NCBI GenBank assembly: GCA_004356105.1
Contig: SMYC01000291.1
Coordinates: 1-37,455 of the forward strand
Reading direction: 5' to 3'
DNA from: Acidobacteriota bacterium
Lineage (GTDB): Bacteria > Acidobacteriota > Vicinamibacteria > Marinacidobacterales > SMYC01
Length of the DNA stretch: 37,455 nt
Shown: piece by piece, positions 1 through 7,816 of the stretch
Numbering within the stretch: position 1 is the stretch's first letter
Layout of the letters: the number at the start of each line of letters is the position of its first letter
Position numbers and translations under genes: made by a program
The notes under the pieces: generated by a model
Database searches by the model: none
What the model saw: the letters and a program-made list of their open reading frames with translations, nothing else
What the model was told of the DNA's origin: nothing

Positions 1-6
1 ACTTCA

Positions 7-1332
7 ATGCCCGACGTGCGCCCAGATGTCGAGACCCGTGTGCATGGCCTCGACGTTCTATATATCAGCTATGACGGATTGCTCGAGCCACTCGGTGCGT
101 CCCAAATCGTGCCCTATCTGTGCGCGCTCGCCGATCGGGGTGTAGGTCTCAGCGTCCTCTCGTTCGAGAAGCCCCGAGACGTCGCCGATGTGGATGGGAT
201 GGGGGCGCTCCGATCACGGCTCGCATCGAAGTCCATCCGATGGACACCACTCCGGCGTCACGAGCACCCGAGAGCGTGGGCGAAGGCCATCGACCTCGTC
301 ATCGGGATTAGGATCGCGCTCAAGCTCGTACGCCTCGAGCGACCGGCGATCGTGCACGCGCGGAGCTATCTATCGGGTCTCATCGCGTGGGCCGTTAAAT
401 CGGCCTCCGGAGCGCGCTTCGTCTTCGACATGCGCGGCTTCTGGCCCGAGGAGCGTGTAGAGCTTGGCCTGTTTCGGCCCATGGGCGTTCTCTACCGTTT
501 GAGCAAGCTTTCAGAACAGTTCTTGCTAAAGCGCGCCGACCACGTGGTGGTCCTGACCGAGAGCGCCAAAGCGATCCTGCGCGAACGGGAGGCCGAGGCG
601 CATCTCGCCGCGCAAGAGTCGCGCGAAACGCACATCTCTGTCATCCCGTGCTGCGCCGACCTCGACCGGTTTCGACTCACTGAGCCGAACCGTGAGCTTC
701 AGATCGCGAGCGAGCTCGAGGGACGGATCGTCATCGGCAATATCGGCGCCGTCAACAAGCGGTACATGCTCCCGGAGATGTTCCGCTTCTTTTTCCATAT
801 CAAATCGCACCTGCCGAACGCGCGCTTCGTTTACTTGACGCAGAACGATCCGTCGCTCGTGCGACCCGCTGCGCGCGACGCTGGACTCAGCCAAGACGAC
901 TTGCTGGTAACGAGCGTCGAGCCTCCCGATATACCGAAATGGTTGTCTCTCTTTCGGCTCGGCGTGTTCTTCCTGAAGCCGAGCTACGCGGCCAAAGCGT
1001 CCAGCTACACGAAGCTCGCCGAGTTCCTCGCGGCAGGTGTGCCCGTCGTCACCAACAAAGGCGTCGGCGACGTCGAGAAAATCCTCGGCTCGAACCGTTG
1101 CGGCGTGCTCGTGCCGGGGCTCACCGAAAACGACCTCGCGGCTGCTGCTCGACAAGCGCTCAGCCTCATCCAAGGCGAGCGCGTGCCCGAAGCCGTTCGC
1201 GAAAGCTGCCGCGCCATCGCGGAAAAGCATTTCGCGCTCGACGACGGCGTAGAGCGCTACTTCTCCATTTATCGAAGCTTGGCTTCCGCCGAGCTCGAGA
1301 GCGAGCACCCCGTCGCGATGGAGCTCGGCTGA
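7..1332 (+). CDS. GT4-like glycosyltransferase of the polysaccharide locus
   Basis: This 441-residue protein looks like a cytoplasmic GT-B glycosyltransferase that adds a sugar from a nucleotide-sugar donor to a lipid-linked polysaccharide repeat unit. The N-terminal acceptor half starts with a beta strand and the segment DGLLEPLGASQIVPYL, a pattern familiar from GT4 enzymes of exopolysaccharide loci. The C-terminal donor half has the region KLAEFLAAGVPVV, with the conserved Glu and the Ala-Gly-x-Pro-Val that follow the nucleotide-binding loop. The length is normal for the family. It is the first gene in the window and may belong to an operon that began further left. The asparagine synthetase-like gene starts 5 bases after its stop, so the two are very likely co-transcribed. 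Donor and acceptor cannot be read from sequence. The ATG at 7 is the first available start, but one outside the window cannot be excluded. Confidence 0.85.
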   Translation: MPDVRPDVETRVHGLDVLYISYDGLLEPLGASQIVPYLCALADRGVGLSVLSFEKPRDVADVDGMGALRSRLASKSIRWTPLRRHEHPRAWAKAIDLVIGIRIALKLVRLERPAIVHARSYLSGLIAWAVKSASGARFVFDMRGFWPEERVELGLFRPMGVLYRLSKLSEQFLLKRADHVVVLTESAKAILREREAEAHLAAQESRETHISVIPCCADLDRFRLTEPNRELQIASELEGRIVIGNIGAVNKRYMLPEMFRFFFHIKSHLPNARFVYLTQNDPSLVRPAARDAGLSQDDLLVTSVEPPDIPKWLSLFRLGVFFLKPSYAAKASSYTKLAEFLAAGVPVVTNKGVGDVEKILGSNRCGVLVPGLTENDLAAAARQALSLIQGERVPEAVRESCRAIAEKHFALDDGVERYFSIYRSLASAELESEHPVAMELG

Positions 1333-1337
1333 GAGTC

Positions 1338-3194
1338 ATGTGCGGCATCACCGGAGCCCTCGCGCTCGGCGCCCAGCCTACCGACAGGACGATCCTGGAG
1401 CAGATGACCCAAGCGCTCTTCCACCGAGGCCCGGACGGCTTCGGAATCGCGCAGCACGGCCGTATGGGACTCGGCCACCGCCGGCTTCGTATCTTGGACC
1501 TCTCCACGAAAGCCGATCAGCCGATGTGGAACGACGGGCGCGACGTCGCGATCGTATTCAACGGCGAGATGTACAACTTTCGCGAAATCCGAAGCGAGCT
1601 CGAAGCCGAGGGCGTTCGCTTTCGCACATCGAGCGACACCGAGGTTGTTCTCGCGCTTTATGAGCGCTACGGCGAGAACGCCATCCGACGACTCGATGGC
1701 ATGTTCGCTCTCGCCGTCTGGGATGGGCGCAAGCGGCGTCTCTTACTCGCCCGCGATCGCGCGGGGCAAAAACCGCTCTTCTACTACGATGACGGGGAGC
1801 GTTTCCTCTTCGCGTCAGAGGTAAAAGCGCTTCATCGCCACCCAGCCGTCTCGAGGCAGCCGAACCTGGACGCACTCCCGCTCTATCTCGCTTATGGCTA
1901 TTTCCCGGCCCCGCTCACCGCGTATGAGAACATCCACGCGCTCGAGCCTGCCACGTGGATGGTCATCGAGGAAGACGGAAGCCGATCGAAAGAGCGTTAC
2001 TGGACGCCGCCTTATGAAGTCAATGGCATCCACTCACTCCCGGAAGCTTGCGAGCAGCTGAAGCCGCTTCTGCGCGAGGCCGTCCAAAAGCGCCTCTTGG
2101 CGGACGTTCCGCTGGGGGCTTTCCTGAGTGGCGGGCTCGATTCCACCATCGTCGTCGGGCTCATGAGCGAGTTGAGCACGAGGCCCGTGAAGACGTTCAG
2201 CATCGGCTTCGAAGGCGCGCCGGACTACGACGAAGTAGCCTTTGCCGAAGAAGCGGCCCAGGCCTTCGGCTGCGAGCACACGAGCTTTCATGTGGCCGCT
2301 CCGAAAGAAGACCTCTTCGAACGCCTGCTCCATCACCACGACGGTCCCTATGGAGACTCTTCGGCGATCCCGACTTTCATCGTCTCCGAGCTCGCCCGTC
2401 GGGACGTTACCGTGGTCCTGAACGGCGACGGAGGGGACGAGCTCTTTGCCGGCTATTCCCGGCACGCGGCGGCCGCGCTCAGCGAGCGCATTCCCCGAGC
2501 GCTTCGCCAGGCAGCCGCGCTCGGAGGTCGTCTTCTGCCCACGCCGCGCGACCACGCTGGCCGGCTCCGGCGGGTTCGCTCGTTTCTCGACGCCTCCGCA
2601 CTCCCGCTCGGCGAGCGCATTCAAACTTGGTGCAGCTTTTTCCCCCGGGCCGAAGCCGCGGCTCTTCTGCGCTGGCCGTCCACGGTCGACCCGAGCGCGC
2701 ACTTCGATGCGTTTTTGAGTGAAGCCGCGTCGGGCTCACCACTCGCCCGTTTGCTCTATCTGAACTTCTGCACCTATCTTCCCGAAGATCTGCTCGTGAA
2801 AATGGATCGTATGAGCATGGCGCATGGGCTCGAAGCACGATCCCCGTTTCTCGATACGCGTCTGACCGAATTTGCGGGCCAGCTCCCTGATCGTTTCAAG
2901 CTCCGCGGCCTGACAACGAAGGTCGTTCTCCGCGAAGCGTTCCGCGATCTCGTGCCGGAGCGTATAAAGACGCGCCCCAAGATGGGTTTCGGCGTCCCGC
3001 TCGGCGCTTGGTTTCGCAACGAGCTCGAGCCCTATATCACTTCAGAGCTCACAGCCGAGAAAGCGCCGCTCTTCGAGCACCTCCGGCAAGATCGGGTCGG
3101 TGCGATCGTTTCCGAGCATATGGAGGGCCGGCGCGATCGAGGCCAACAGCTCTTCTGTTTGCTGACACTCGCCTCGTGGCTCAAAACGTTCTGA
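1338..3194 (+). CDS. asnB: Asparagine synthetase (glutamine-hydrolysing)-type amidotransferase
   Basis: A two-domain protein of 618 residues. The start is fixed by MCGITG at 1338, because Cys2 becomes the N-terminal nucleophile of class II glutamine amidotransferases; longer readings of the frame are shadow of the upstream gene. The glutaminase domain covers about residues 1-210 with typical stretches such as RGPDG and GHRRL. The synthetase domain follows with the pyrophosphate loop LSGGLDST, which activates a carboxylate as an adenylate. Free ammonia from glutamine would be transferred to Asp or, in many polysaccharide loci, to a sugar carboxylate such as a uronic acid. Such paralogues are common in exopolysaccharide and exosortase-linked clusters. 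The position between glycosyltransferase genes and next to a carbamoyltransferase favours a sugar-modifying role over housekeeping asparagine synthesis, but that is inference from context. Confidence 0.9.
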   Translation: MCGITGALALGAQPTDRTILEQMTQALFHRGPDGFGIAQHGRMGLGHRRLRILDLSTKADQPMWNDGRDVAIVFNGEMYNFREIRSELEAEGVRFRTSSDTEVVLALYERYGENAIRRLDGMFALAVWDGRKRRLLLARDRAGQKPLFYYDDGERFLFASEVKALHRHPAVSRQPNLDALPLYLAYGYFPAPLTAYENIHALEPATWMVIEEDGSRSKERYWTPPYEVNGIHSLPEACEQLKPLLREAVQKRLLADVPLGAFLSGGLDSTIVVGLMSELSTRPVKTFSIGFEGAPDYDEVAFAEEAAQAFGCEHTSFHVAAPKEDLFERLLHHHDGPYGDSSAIPTFIVSELARRDVTVVLNGDGGDELFAGYSRHAAAALSERIPRALRQAAALGGRLLPTPRDHAGRLRRVRSFLDASALPLGERIQTWCSFFPRAEAAALLRWPSTVDPSAHFDAFLSEAASGSPLARLLYLNFCTYLPEDLLVKMDRMSMAHGLEARSPFLDTRLTEFAGQLPDRFKLRGLTTKVVLREAFRDLVPERIKTRPKMGFGVPLGAWFRNELEPYITSELTAEKAPLFEHLRQDRVGAIVSEHMEGRRDRGQQLFCLLTLASWLKTF

Positions 3195-3206
3195 AAGGAC
3201 CCCAAC

Positions 3207-4925
3207 ATGTACGTGCTCGGGCTGACCACGATGGGAGAATCGGCGGCCGCTTTGTTCTGGAACGGAGAGCTCGTCCACGCCGCTGAAGAAGAGCGCTTTT
3301 CCCGAACGAAACACCACGTCGGCTTTCCCTACGAAGCCGTACGATCCTGCCTCTCCAGTGCGGGCGTAGCGCTCGCCGAGGTCGATCACATCACGCATTA
3401 CTGGCGGCCGTGGATGCTCGGCCACCGCATCGGCCACACGATCCCAATCCTGCTGAGACACCCGAGACTTTTTCAGGCCCGCGCGAAGCGCGGCGCGCAG
3501 CAAGTCGGCGGACATTATCGGCGCATGTTTCAGCTCAAGACGATCTTGAGCGATGCCTTCGGAGAGCACGACGCCTCGATCCACTATGTCGAGCATCACC
3601 TCGGACATGCCGCGAGCGCCTATTACGCTTCGCCTTTCGAGAGCGCCGCTATTCTCACGCTCGATGGCGCCGGCGAGAGCACGACAACGATGGCAAGCTA
3701 CGGAGAAGGCAACCGCATTCGTGTTCTGAACCGCGTGAAGCTCCCCCACTCGCTCGGACAATTCTACTCGGCGGCAACCAACTTTCTCGGCTTCGATATG
3801 TTTCAAGGAGACGAGTACAAGGTAATGGGGATGGCCGCCTATGGCGAGCCCGAATATTACGACTTCCTCCGCAAAAACGTGCTCGTCGCAAACGGCAGCG
3901 GCGCGTTCCATCTCGATATCAGCTATATGGATCATCACCTCGCGAAACATCACGAATATCCCGAAAAAATTACCAGCGTTTTCGGGGCCCCGCGGGGGCC
4001 CGACGAGGAGATCACGCAGCGTCATTACAACGTCGCCGCGAGCGTACAAAAGGCGCTCGAAGAGACCGTGCTGCACATCCTCATCGATTTGAAAAAGCGT
4101 ACCGGTGAGAAGCGCTTGTGCCTAGCGGGCGGCGTCGCTCTCAACTCGGTCATGAATGGCCGCATCCTGCGGGAGAGCCCGTTCGACGAGCTGTTTATCC
4201 AGCCCGCCGCCAACGATGCTGGCGGCGCTCTCGGCTCCGCGCTCTACGTCCTGCATCACAAGCTGAACGAGCCGAGACGCTTCACGATGCGTGACGCCTA
4301 TCTCGGCCCCAGCTACAGCACCGAGCGCTGCATTGCGGCGGCGCGAGCCAAAAAGCTGGCGCATGAAGAGCTCCCGCGCGCATCGGTGGCGCGCACCGCG
4401 GCGCGGGCACTCGCCGACGGCAAAATCCTCGCCTGGTTCCAAGGCCGCATGGAGTTCGGACCTCGTGCACTGGGCCACCGAAGCTTTCTCGCGGACCCGC
4501 GCAACGGCAAGATGAAGGAGATCTTGAACGAGCGCATCAAGCAGCGCGAGCCATTCCGTCCCTTCGCGCCTTCGATGCTCGAGGAGGCGACGCCCCGGTA
4601 TTTCGGCGCTTCCGTCGACTCACCCTACATGCTGCTCGTCCTGCCCGTATCTTCGGACAAGCGCGACGAGATTCCAGCCGTCGTCCATGTCGACGGTACC
4701 GCGCGTCCCCAAACGGTCAGCAAGGAAACGGAGCCTCTCTACTGGGAGCTCATTCACGCGTTCGAGCAGATCTCGGGCGTTCCCGTCGTGCTCAACACAT
4801 CGTTCAACATCCAGGAGCCCATCGTTTGCTCGCCAGAAGAGGCGGTCGACACGTTTATTCGCTCGAGCGTCGACGCACTCGTTTTGGAGAACATTTGGAT
4901 CCCCCACCCCGACCGACGGAACTGA
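3207..4925 (+). CDS. NodU/CmcH-family carbamoyltransferase
   Basis: This 572-residue protein matches the O-carbamoyltransferase family (NodU of Rhizobium, CmcH, TobZ-like), which transfers a carbamoyl group from carbamoyl phosphate, through carbamoyl adenylate, to a sugar hydroxyl. The N-terminal Kae1-like ATPase domain opens with MYVLGLTTMGESAAALF and has EEERFSR near residue 28. The HHLGHAASAYY segment (about 131-141) carries the metal-binding histidines. The C-terminal YrdC-like adenylating domain includes EFGPRALGHRSFLADPR (about 415-431), a strong family signature. The length is normal. It starts 12 bases after asnB with a weak GAAAGGA ribosome site and is followed 7 bases later by a glycosyltransferase, so it is part of the same operon. 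The likely product is a carbamoylated sugar in the exported polysaccharide; which sugar is unknown. Confidence 0.9.
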   Translation: MYVLGLTTMGESAAALFWNGELVHAAEEERFSRTKHHVGFPYEAVRSCLSSAGVALAEVDHITHYWRPWMLGHRIGHTIPILLRHPRLFQARAKRGAQQVGGHYRRMFQLKTILSDAFGEHDASIHYVEHHLGHAASAYYASPFESAAILTLDGAGESTTTMASYGEGNRIRVLNRVKLPHSLGQFYSAATNFLGFDMFQGDEYKVMGMAAYGEPEYYDFLRKNVLVANGSGAFHLDISYMDHHLAKHHEYPEKITSVFGAPRGPDEEITQRHYNVAASVQKALEETVLHILIDLKKRTGEKRLCLAGGVALNSVMNGRILRESPFDELFIQPAANDAGGALGSALYVLHHKLNEPRRFTMRDAYLGPSYSTERCIAAARAKKLAHEELPRASVARTAARALADGKILAWFQGRMEFGPRALGHRSFLADPRNGKMKEILNERIKQREPFRPFAPSMLEEATPRYFGASVDSPYMLLVLPVSSDKRDEIPAVVHVDGTARPQTVSKETEPLYWELIHAFEQISGVPVVLNTSFNIQEPIVCSPEEAVDTFIRSSVDALVLENIWIPHPDRRN

Positions 4926-4932
4926 ATACCGA

Positions 4933-6165
4933 ATGCCCTACGCTTATTGCTCGAGCGAAGAAAAGATCCGCGTTATGCGGATTTTTTCTCGCCTGAACGT
5001 CGGCGGCCCCTCCATCCATGTCGTTCTACTCACCGCGGAGCTCGACCCGGCGCGCTACACGTCGACCCTCGTCCTCGGAAAGGAAGAGGTTCACGAGGGG
5101 AATCTTCACGAGCTCGCGCAATCGAAAAACCTCGACCCCATCATCGTGCCCACGCTCGGACGCTCCATCAGGCCGGTCGATGACTTCAGAAGCTTCATCA
5201 CCATCTGCCGTCTCATCGCCCAGCATCGGCCCCACGTAGTGCATACGCATACCGCCAAAGCGGGCGCCCTGGGCCGTATCGCGGCACCGCTCATGGGTGT
5301 TCCCGTCACGGTCCACACCTTCCACGGCTCTGTCTTTACGGGCTACTTTCGAAAGCTACCCGCGGCGATCTACGCCCTCGTCGAGAGGGCGCTGGCGCGG
5401 GTGACCGACGCCATCATCGCCGTGAGCCCCGCGGTCGCCGAGGAGCTCGCAAAAAAGCGCCTCGTGCCCCGACACGGCATCCACACCATCCCGCTCGGCC
5501 TCGAGCTCGAGCGCTTCGGCTCGCCAGAAGCGAACGGCCGGTTACGCGCACGGCTCGGCCTCGACCGGAACATCCCGCTCATCGGCTGCGTAGGCCGGCT
5601 CGTCCCCATCAAGGACGTGCCGACGCTGTTGTCCGCATTTGCTCGGCTCGAGGGCGCCCCTGCCCCGTGTATGCGGGCGCATCTTGCCTTGATCGGCGAC
5701 GGGCCCGAGAGAGAGCGACTCGAGTCCCTCGCGGACAAACTTGGCGTCGCATCGCGCGTGCACTTCACCGGGTTTCTGTCCGAGCTCGAGACGGTCTATC
5801 CGGACCTCGATTTGGTCGTGAATAGCTCGCGCAACGAAGGAACGCCCGTGGCTCTCATCGAAGCCATGGCGGCTGGCATTCCAGTGGTCGCCACGTCGGT
5901 GGGGGGCTCGCCCGATCTGTTGCAAGGCGGCGCACTCGGCGAGTTGGTTCCCCCGGGTGAGCCGGAAGCCCTTGCTCACGCACTCGAACGTACCCTCAGA
6001 CGTCAAGATGAAATCGTTTCCCGGACACATGCGGCTCGCACGGCGGTACTAGAGCAGCATCGCGCAGAGCGCCTGCTAGACGATATAGACACCCTCTACA
6101 GCACGCTCCTCCGCCGCAAAGGCTTCGCCATGCCCCCCGGCGACAGGACACCGATTCAGCACTAG
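4933..6165 (+). CDS. GT4 glycosyltransferase
   Basis: A GT-B fold glycosyltransferase of 410 residues. The N-terminal domain contains VGGPSIHVVLL and HTHTAKAG, both typical of GT4 acceptor domains. The C-terminal domain has CVGRLVPIKD (donor phosphate contact) and the EX7E motif in NEGTPVALIEAMAAGIPVV. I chose the ATG at 4933; the frame extends far upstream only as shadow of the carbamoyltransferase, and an ATG at 4975 (MRIFSRLNVGG) is an equally good alternative that begins right at the first beta strand. The gene follows the carbamoyltransferase by 7 bases. After its stop there is a 499-base gap, so this gene probably ends the first transcription unit of the locus. Specificity cannot be assigned. 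Confidence 0.88.
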   Translation: MPYAYCSSEEKIRVMRIFSRLNVGGPSIHVVLLTAELDPARYTSTLVLGKEEVHEGNLHELAQSKNLDPIIVPTLGRSIRPVDDFRSFITICRLIAQHRPHVVHTHTAKAGALGRIAAPLMGVPVTVHTFHGSVFTGYFRKLPAAIYALVERALARVTDAIIAVSPAVAEELAKKRLVPRHGIHTIPLGLELERFGSPEANGRLRARLGLDRNIPLIGCVGRLVPIKDVPTLLSAFARLEGAPAPCMRAHLALIGDGPERERLESLADKLGVASRVHFTGFLSELETVYPDLDLVVNSSRNEGTPVALIEAMAAGIPVVATSVGGSPDLLQGGALGELVPPGEPEALAHALERTLRRQDEIVSRTHAARTAVLEQHRAERLLDDIDTLYSTLLRRKGFAMPPGDRTPIQH

Positions 6166-6664
6166 CTTCTATTTTTCAACAACTTAGCTAGCTGGAACGA
6201 ATCCTGCTTTGTAAATGAGGAGCGATCCAATCGACTTTCTATAAAACACAGACTCACCCGTGTCTCGGAGTGCGAGCCGCGGGTGCCAAAGCGATGTTAC
6301 GTTCCGATAACTCCTTGAAGGTCAACCACAAACAGGCGGGTCCGTGCGCCCCGCGCTCTACAGGTCCGCCAGCCGAGCTTGTTCTGTCGAAGTCTTCGAA
6401 GAAGGTGTGCCCGGCGCTGATGGGTGGGAAAAACCTCAGCCGACAGGTGGAATCCGAGGTCCGAGCCCTCCGATTCGGGGTTTCGCCGCGGCGCGACGTC
6501 TCGAGCCCCGACACCACCATTTCGCTAGAAGCAATTTATTTACACCTAGTTACAGAGAATTTCTGGTCCCCGCGGTGGGTCGAAAACCCCTCGCCGAATT
6601 CTGTATGGAAGACGCCTCAGAGCGTTGGTTTTCCCCTCCACTCGGTGGAGAAGGAGCATTAGCG
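6166..6664. other. 499-base gap ahead of the WecA-like gene
   Basis: No convincing gene is seen. An open frame at 6270-6662 runs through it but has the Ser/Arg/Pro-rich look of non-coding translation and resembles no family I know. The left end has a sigma-54-like sequence (6193-6208) and an A/T-rich stretch with TATAAA at 6240-6245 that lacks a good -35 partner. The rest is GC-rich and could form a structured leader of about 440 bases if transcription starts near 6219. I tried to match it to the cyclic-di-GMP (GEMM) riboswitch consensus by eye and did not succeed. Confidence 0.5.
6193..6208 (+). promoter_or_regulatory. Candidate sigma-54 promoter upstream of the wecA-barrel-OPX-wzc unit
   Basis: TGGAACGAATCCTGCT matches TGGCACG-N4-TTGCW at the two invariant dinucleotides (GG and GC, correctly spaced), with two mismatches (C to A in the -24 box, T to C in the -12 box). 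The predicted start is about 6219, leaving a 446-base leader before the next gene. It would place the export genes under the same sigma factor as the adjacent divergent module. It is weaker than the matches near 14.4, 14.95 and 26.5 kb. Confidence 0.35.
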
Positions 6665-7816
6665 ATGTCCTTGCTGCTCTATGGCTTGACGCTCGCTATC
6701 CCGCTCTGTGGAACTTTGCTCCTCCTCCCGCCGATCGTGCGGTTTTGCCATGCACATGCATGGTTGGACCAACCAGGCGGGCGCAAGCAGCATCGCGCGC
6801 CCATTCCCCGACTCGGAGGGTTTGCGTTCTTTTTGTCCTTCACGGGCACGGTCATCGTGGGCTATTTTCTCGCACCCTACCTCGCTGAGCTCTCAGAGCT
6901 GCGCGCTCTCTTTCCGAGTACGGCGAGCGCCCTGTCAGAATCCTATCGCGTGCAAACACAGCTGCTCGGCTTGCTCGCTGGGGCCCTGGTGATGTTCAGC
7001 GTGGGCCTCATCGACGACATCGTGGGCGAGCGCTTGCCCGTAGGGCTCAAGTTCGCTGGGCAATGCGTCGCCGCCGCCATCCCGGTTGCTTGCGGGATCC
7101 ACGTGGAGTTCACGGACATCGCGGCGCTCAACGTTGTGATGAGCTTCCTCTGGATCCTCGGTATCTCGAACGCATTCAACCTGCTGGACAACATGGACGG
7201 GCTTGCCGCGGGCGTGGCGGTATGCTCAGCGCTCATCTTCTTCCTGAACGCGGTCGCGCTCGGCGAGATCTTTCTCTGTTTGATCCTCGCGGCTTTCGCG
7301 GGCGCGCTCGCCGGCTTCCTGCGATTCAATCTCCACCCCGCAAAAGTGTTCATGGGGGACGGCGGAGCGCTCTTTATCGGCTATACGCTGTCCTCGCTCA
7401 CGATCCTCGAGCACTACGTGAGTCCGGCCTCGTCCACGCTCTTTCCCGTGCTGATGCCCGCTTTCGTGCTCGCGGTACCGCTCATCGACACGCTTTCGGT
7501 CATCGCCATTCGCGTGCACGAAGGCCGTCCCATCTATCGCGGCGACCGCTGTCACCTCTCGCACCGCCTCGTGGATTCTGGGCTCGCCGAGCCCCAGGCA
7601 GTCAAGCTTTTGTTTCTCCTGACTCTCGCTCTCGGCATGGGCGCTCTCAATCTCGCCCATGCATCGGTCGGGCGAAGTCTCTGGACCCTGACCTATACCG
7701 CTACAGCCGCAGTTCTCGTCCTCAGCGGAATACGTGTGAACACTCTTTTTCAAGGGGGACGGGTCGCGCGAGTCGGGTCGGCCCGTCGTTCCAACAACCC
7801 GGCGGAGGGTTTATGA
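6665..7816 (+). CDS. WecA/TagO-type undecaprenyl-phosphate sugar-1-phosphate transferase
   Basis: A multipass membrane enzyme of the PF00953 family (383 residues) that starts repeat-unit assembly by moving a HexNAc-1-phosphate from a UDP-sugar to undecaprenyl phosphate on the inner face of the cytoplasmic membrane. About ten hydrophobic segments are visible. Family signatures are HRAPIPRLGG near residue 42, the Mg-binding LIDD (about 117-120), NLLDNMDGLAAG (about 174-185), FNLHPAKVFMGDGG and the late HLSHRL motif with catalytic histidines. The start at 6665 follows a strong GGAGAAGGAG site; longer readings are shadow. Its stop overlaps the start of the next gene in ATGA, indicating translational coupling to the outer-membrane barrel protein. 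UDP-GlcNAc is the commonest donor, but the exact substrate is not determined. Confidence 0.92.
   Translation: MSLLLYGLTLAIPLCGTLLLLPPIVRFCHAHAWLDQPGGRKQHRAPIPRLGGFAFFLSFTGTVIVGYFLAPYLAELSELRALFPSTASALSESYRVQTQLLGLLAGALVMFSVGLIDDIVGERLPVGLKFAGQCVAAAIPVACGIHVEFTDIAALNVVMSFLWILGISNAFNLLDNMDGLAAGVAVCSALIFFLNAVALGEIFLCLILAAFAGALAGFLRFNLHPAKVFMGDGGALFIGYTLSSLTILEHYVSPASSTLFPVLMPAFVLAVPLIDTLSVIAIRVHEGRPIYRGDRCHLSHRLVDSGLAEPQAVKLLFLLTLALGMGALNLAHASVGRSLWTLTYTATAAVLVLSGIRVNTLFQGGRVARVGSARRSNNPAEGL

Noticed and set aside
939..1337. N-terminal extension of the asparagine synthetase-like gene
   Set aside because: The extension is Arg-rich shadow of the upstream glycosyltransferase, and the enzyme needs Cys as residue 2, which fixes the start at 1338.
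6240..6480. Possible cyclic-di-GMP riboswitch in the long leader
   Set aside because: No match to the GEMM conserved core could be found by eye.
6270..6662. 130-codon open frame in the leader before the WecA-like gene
   Set aside because: Composition and lack of a ribosome site look non-coding; no recognisable motif.
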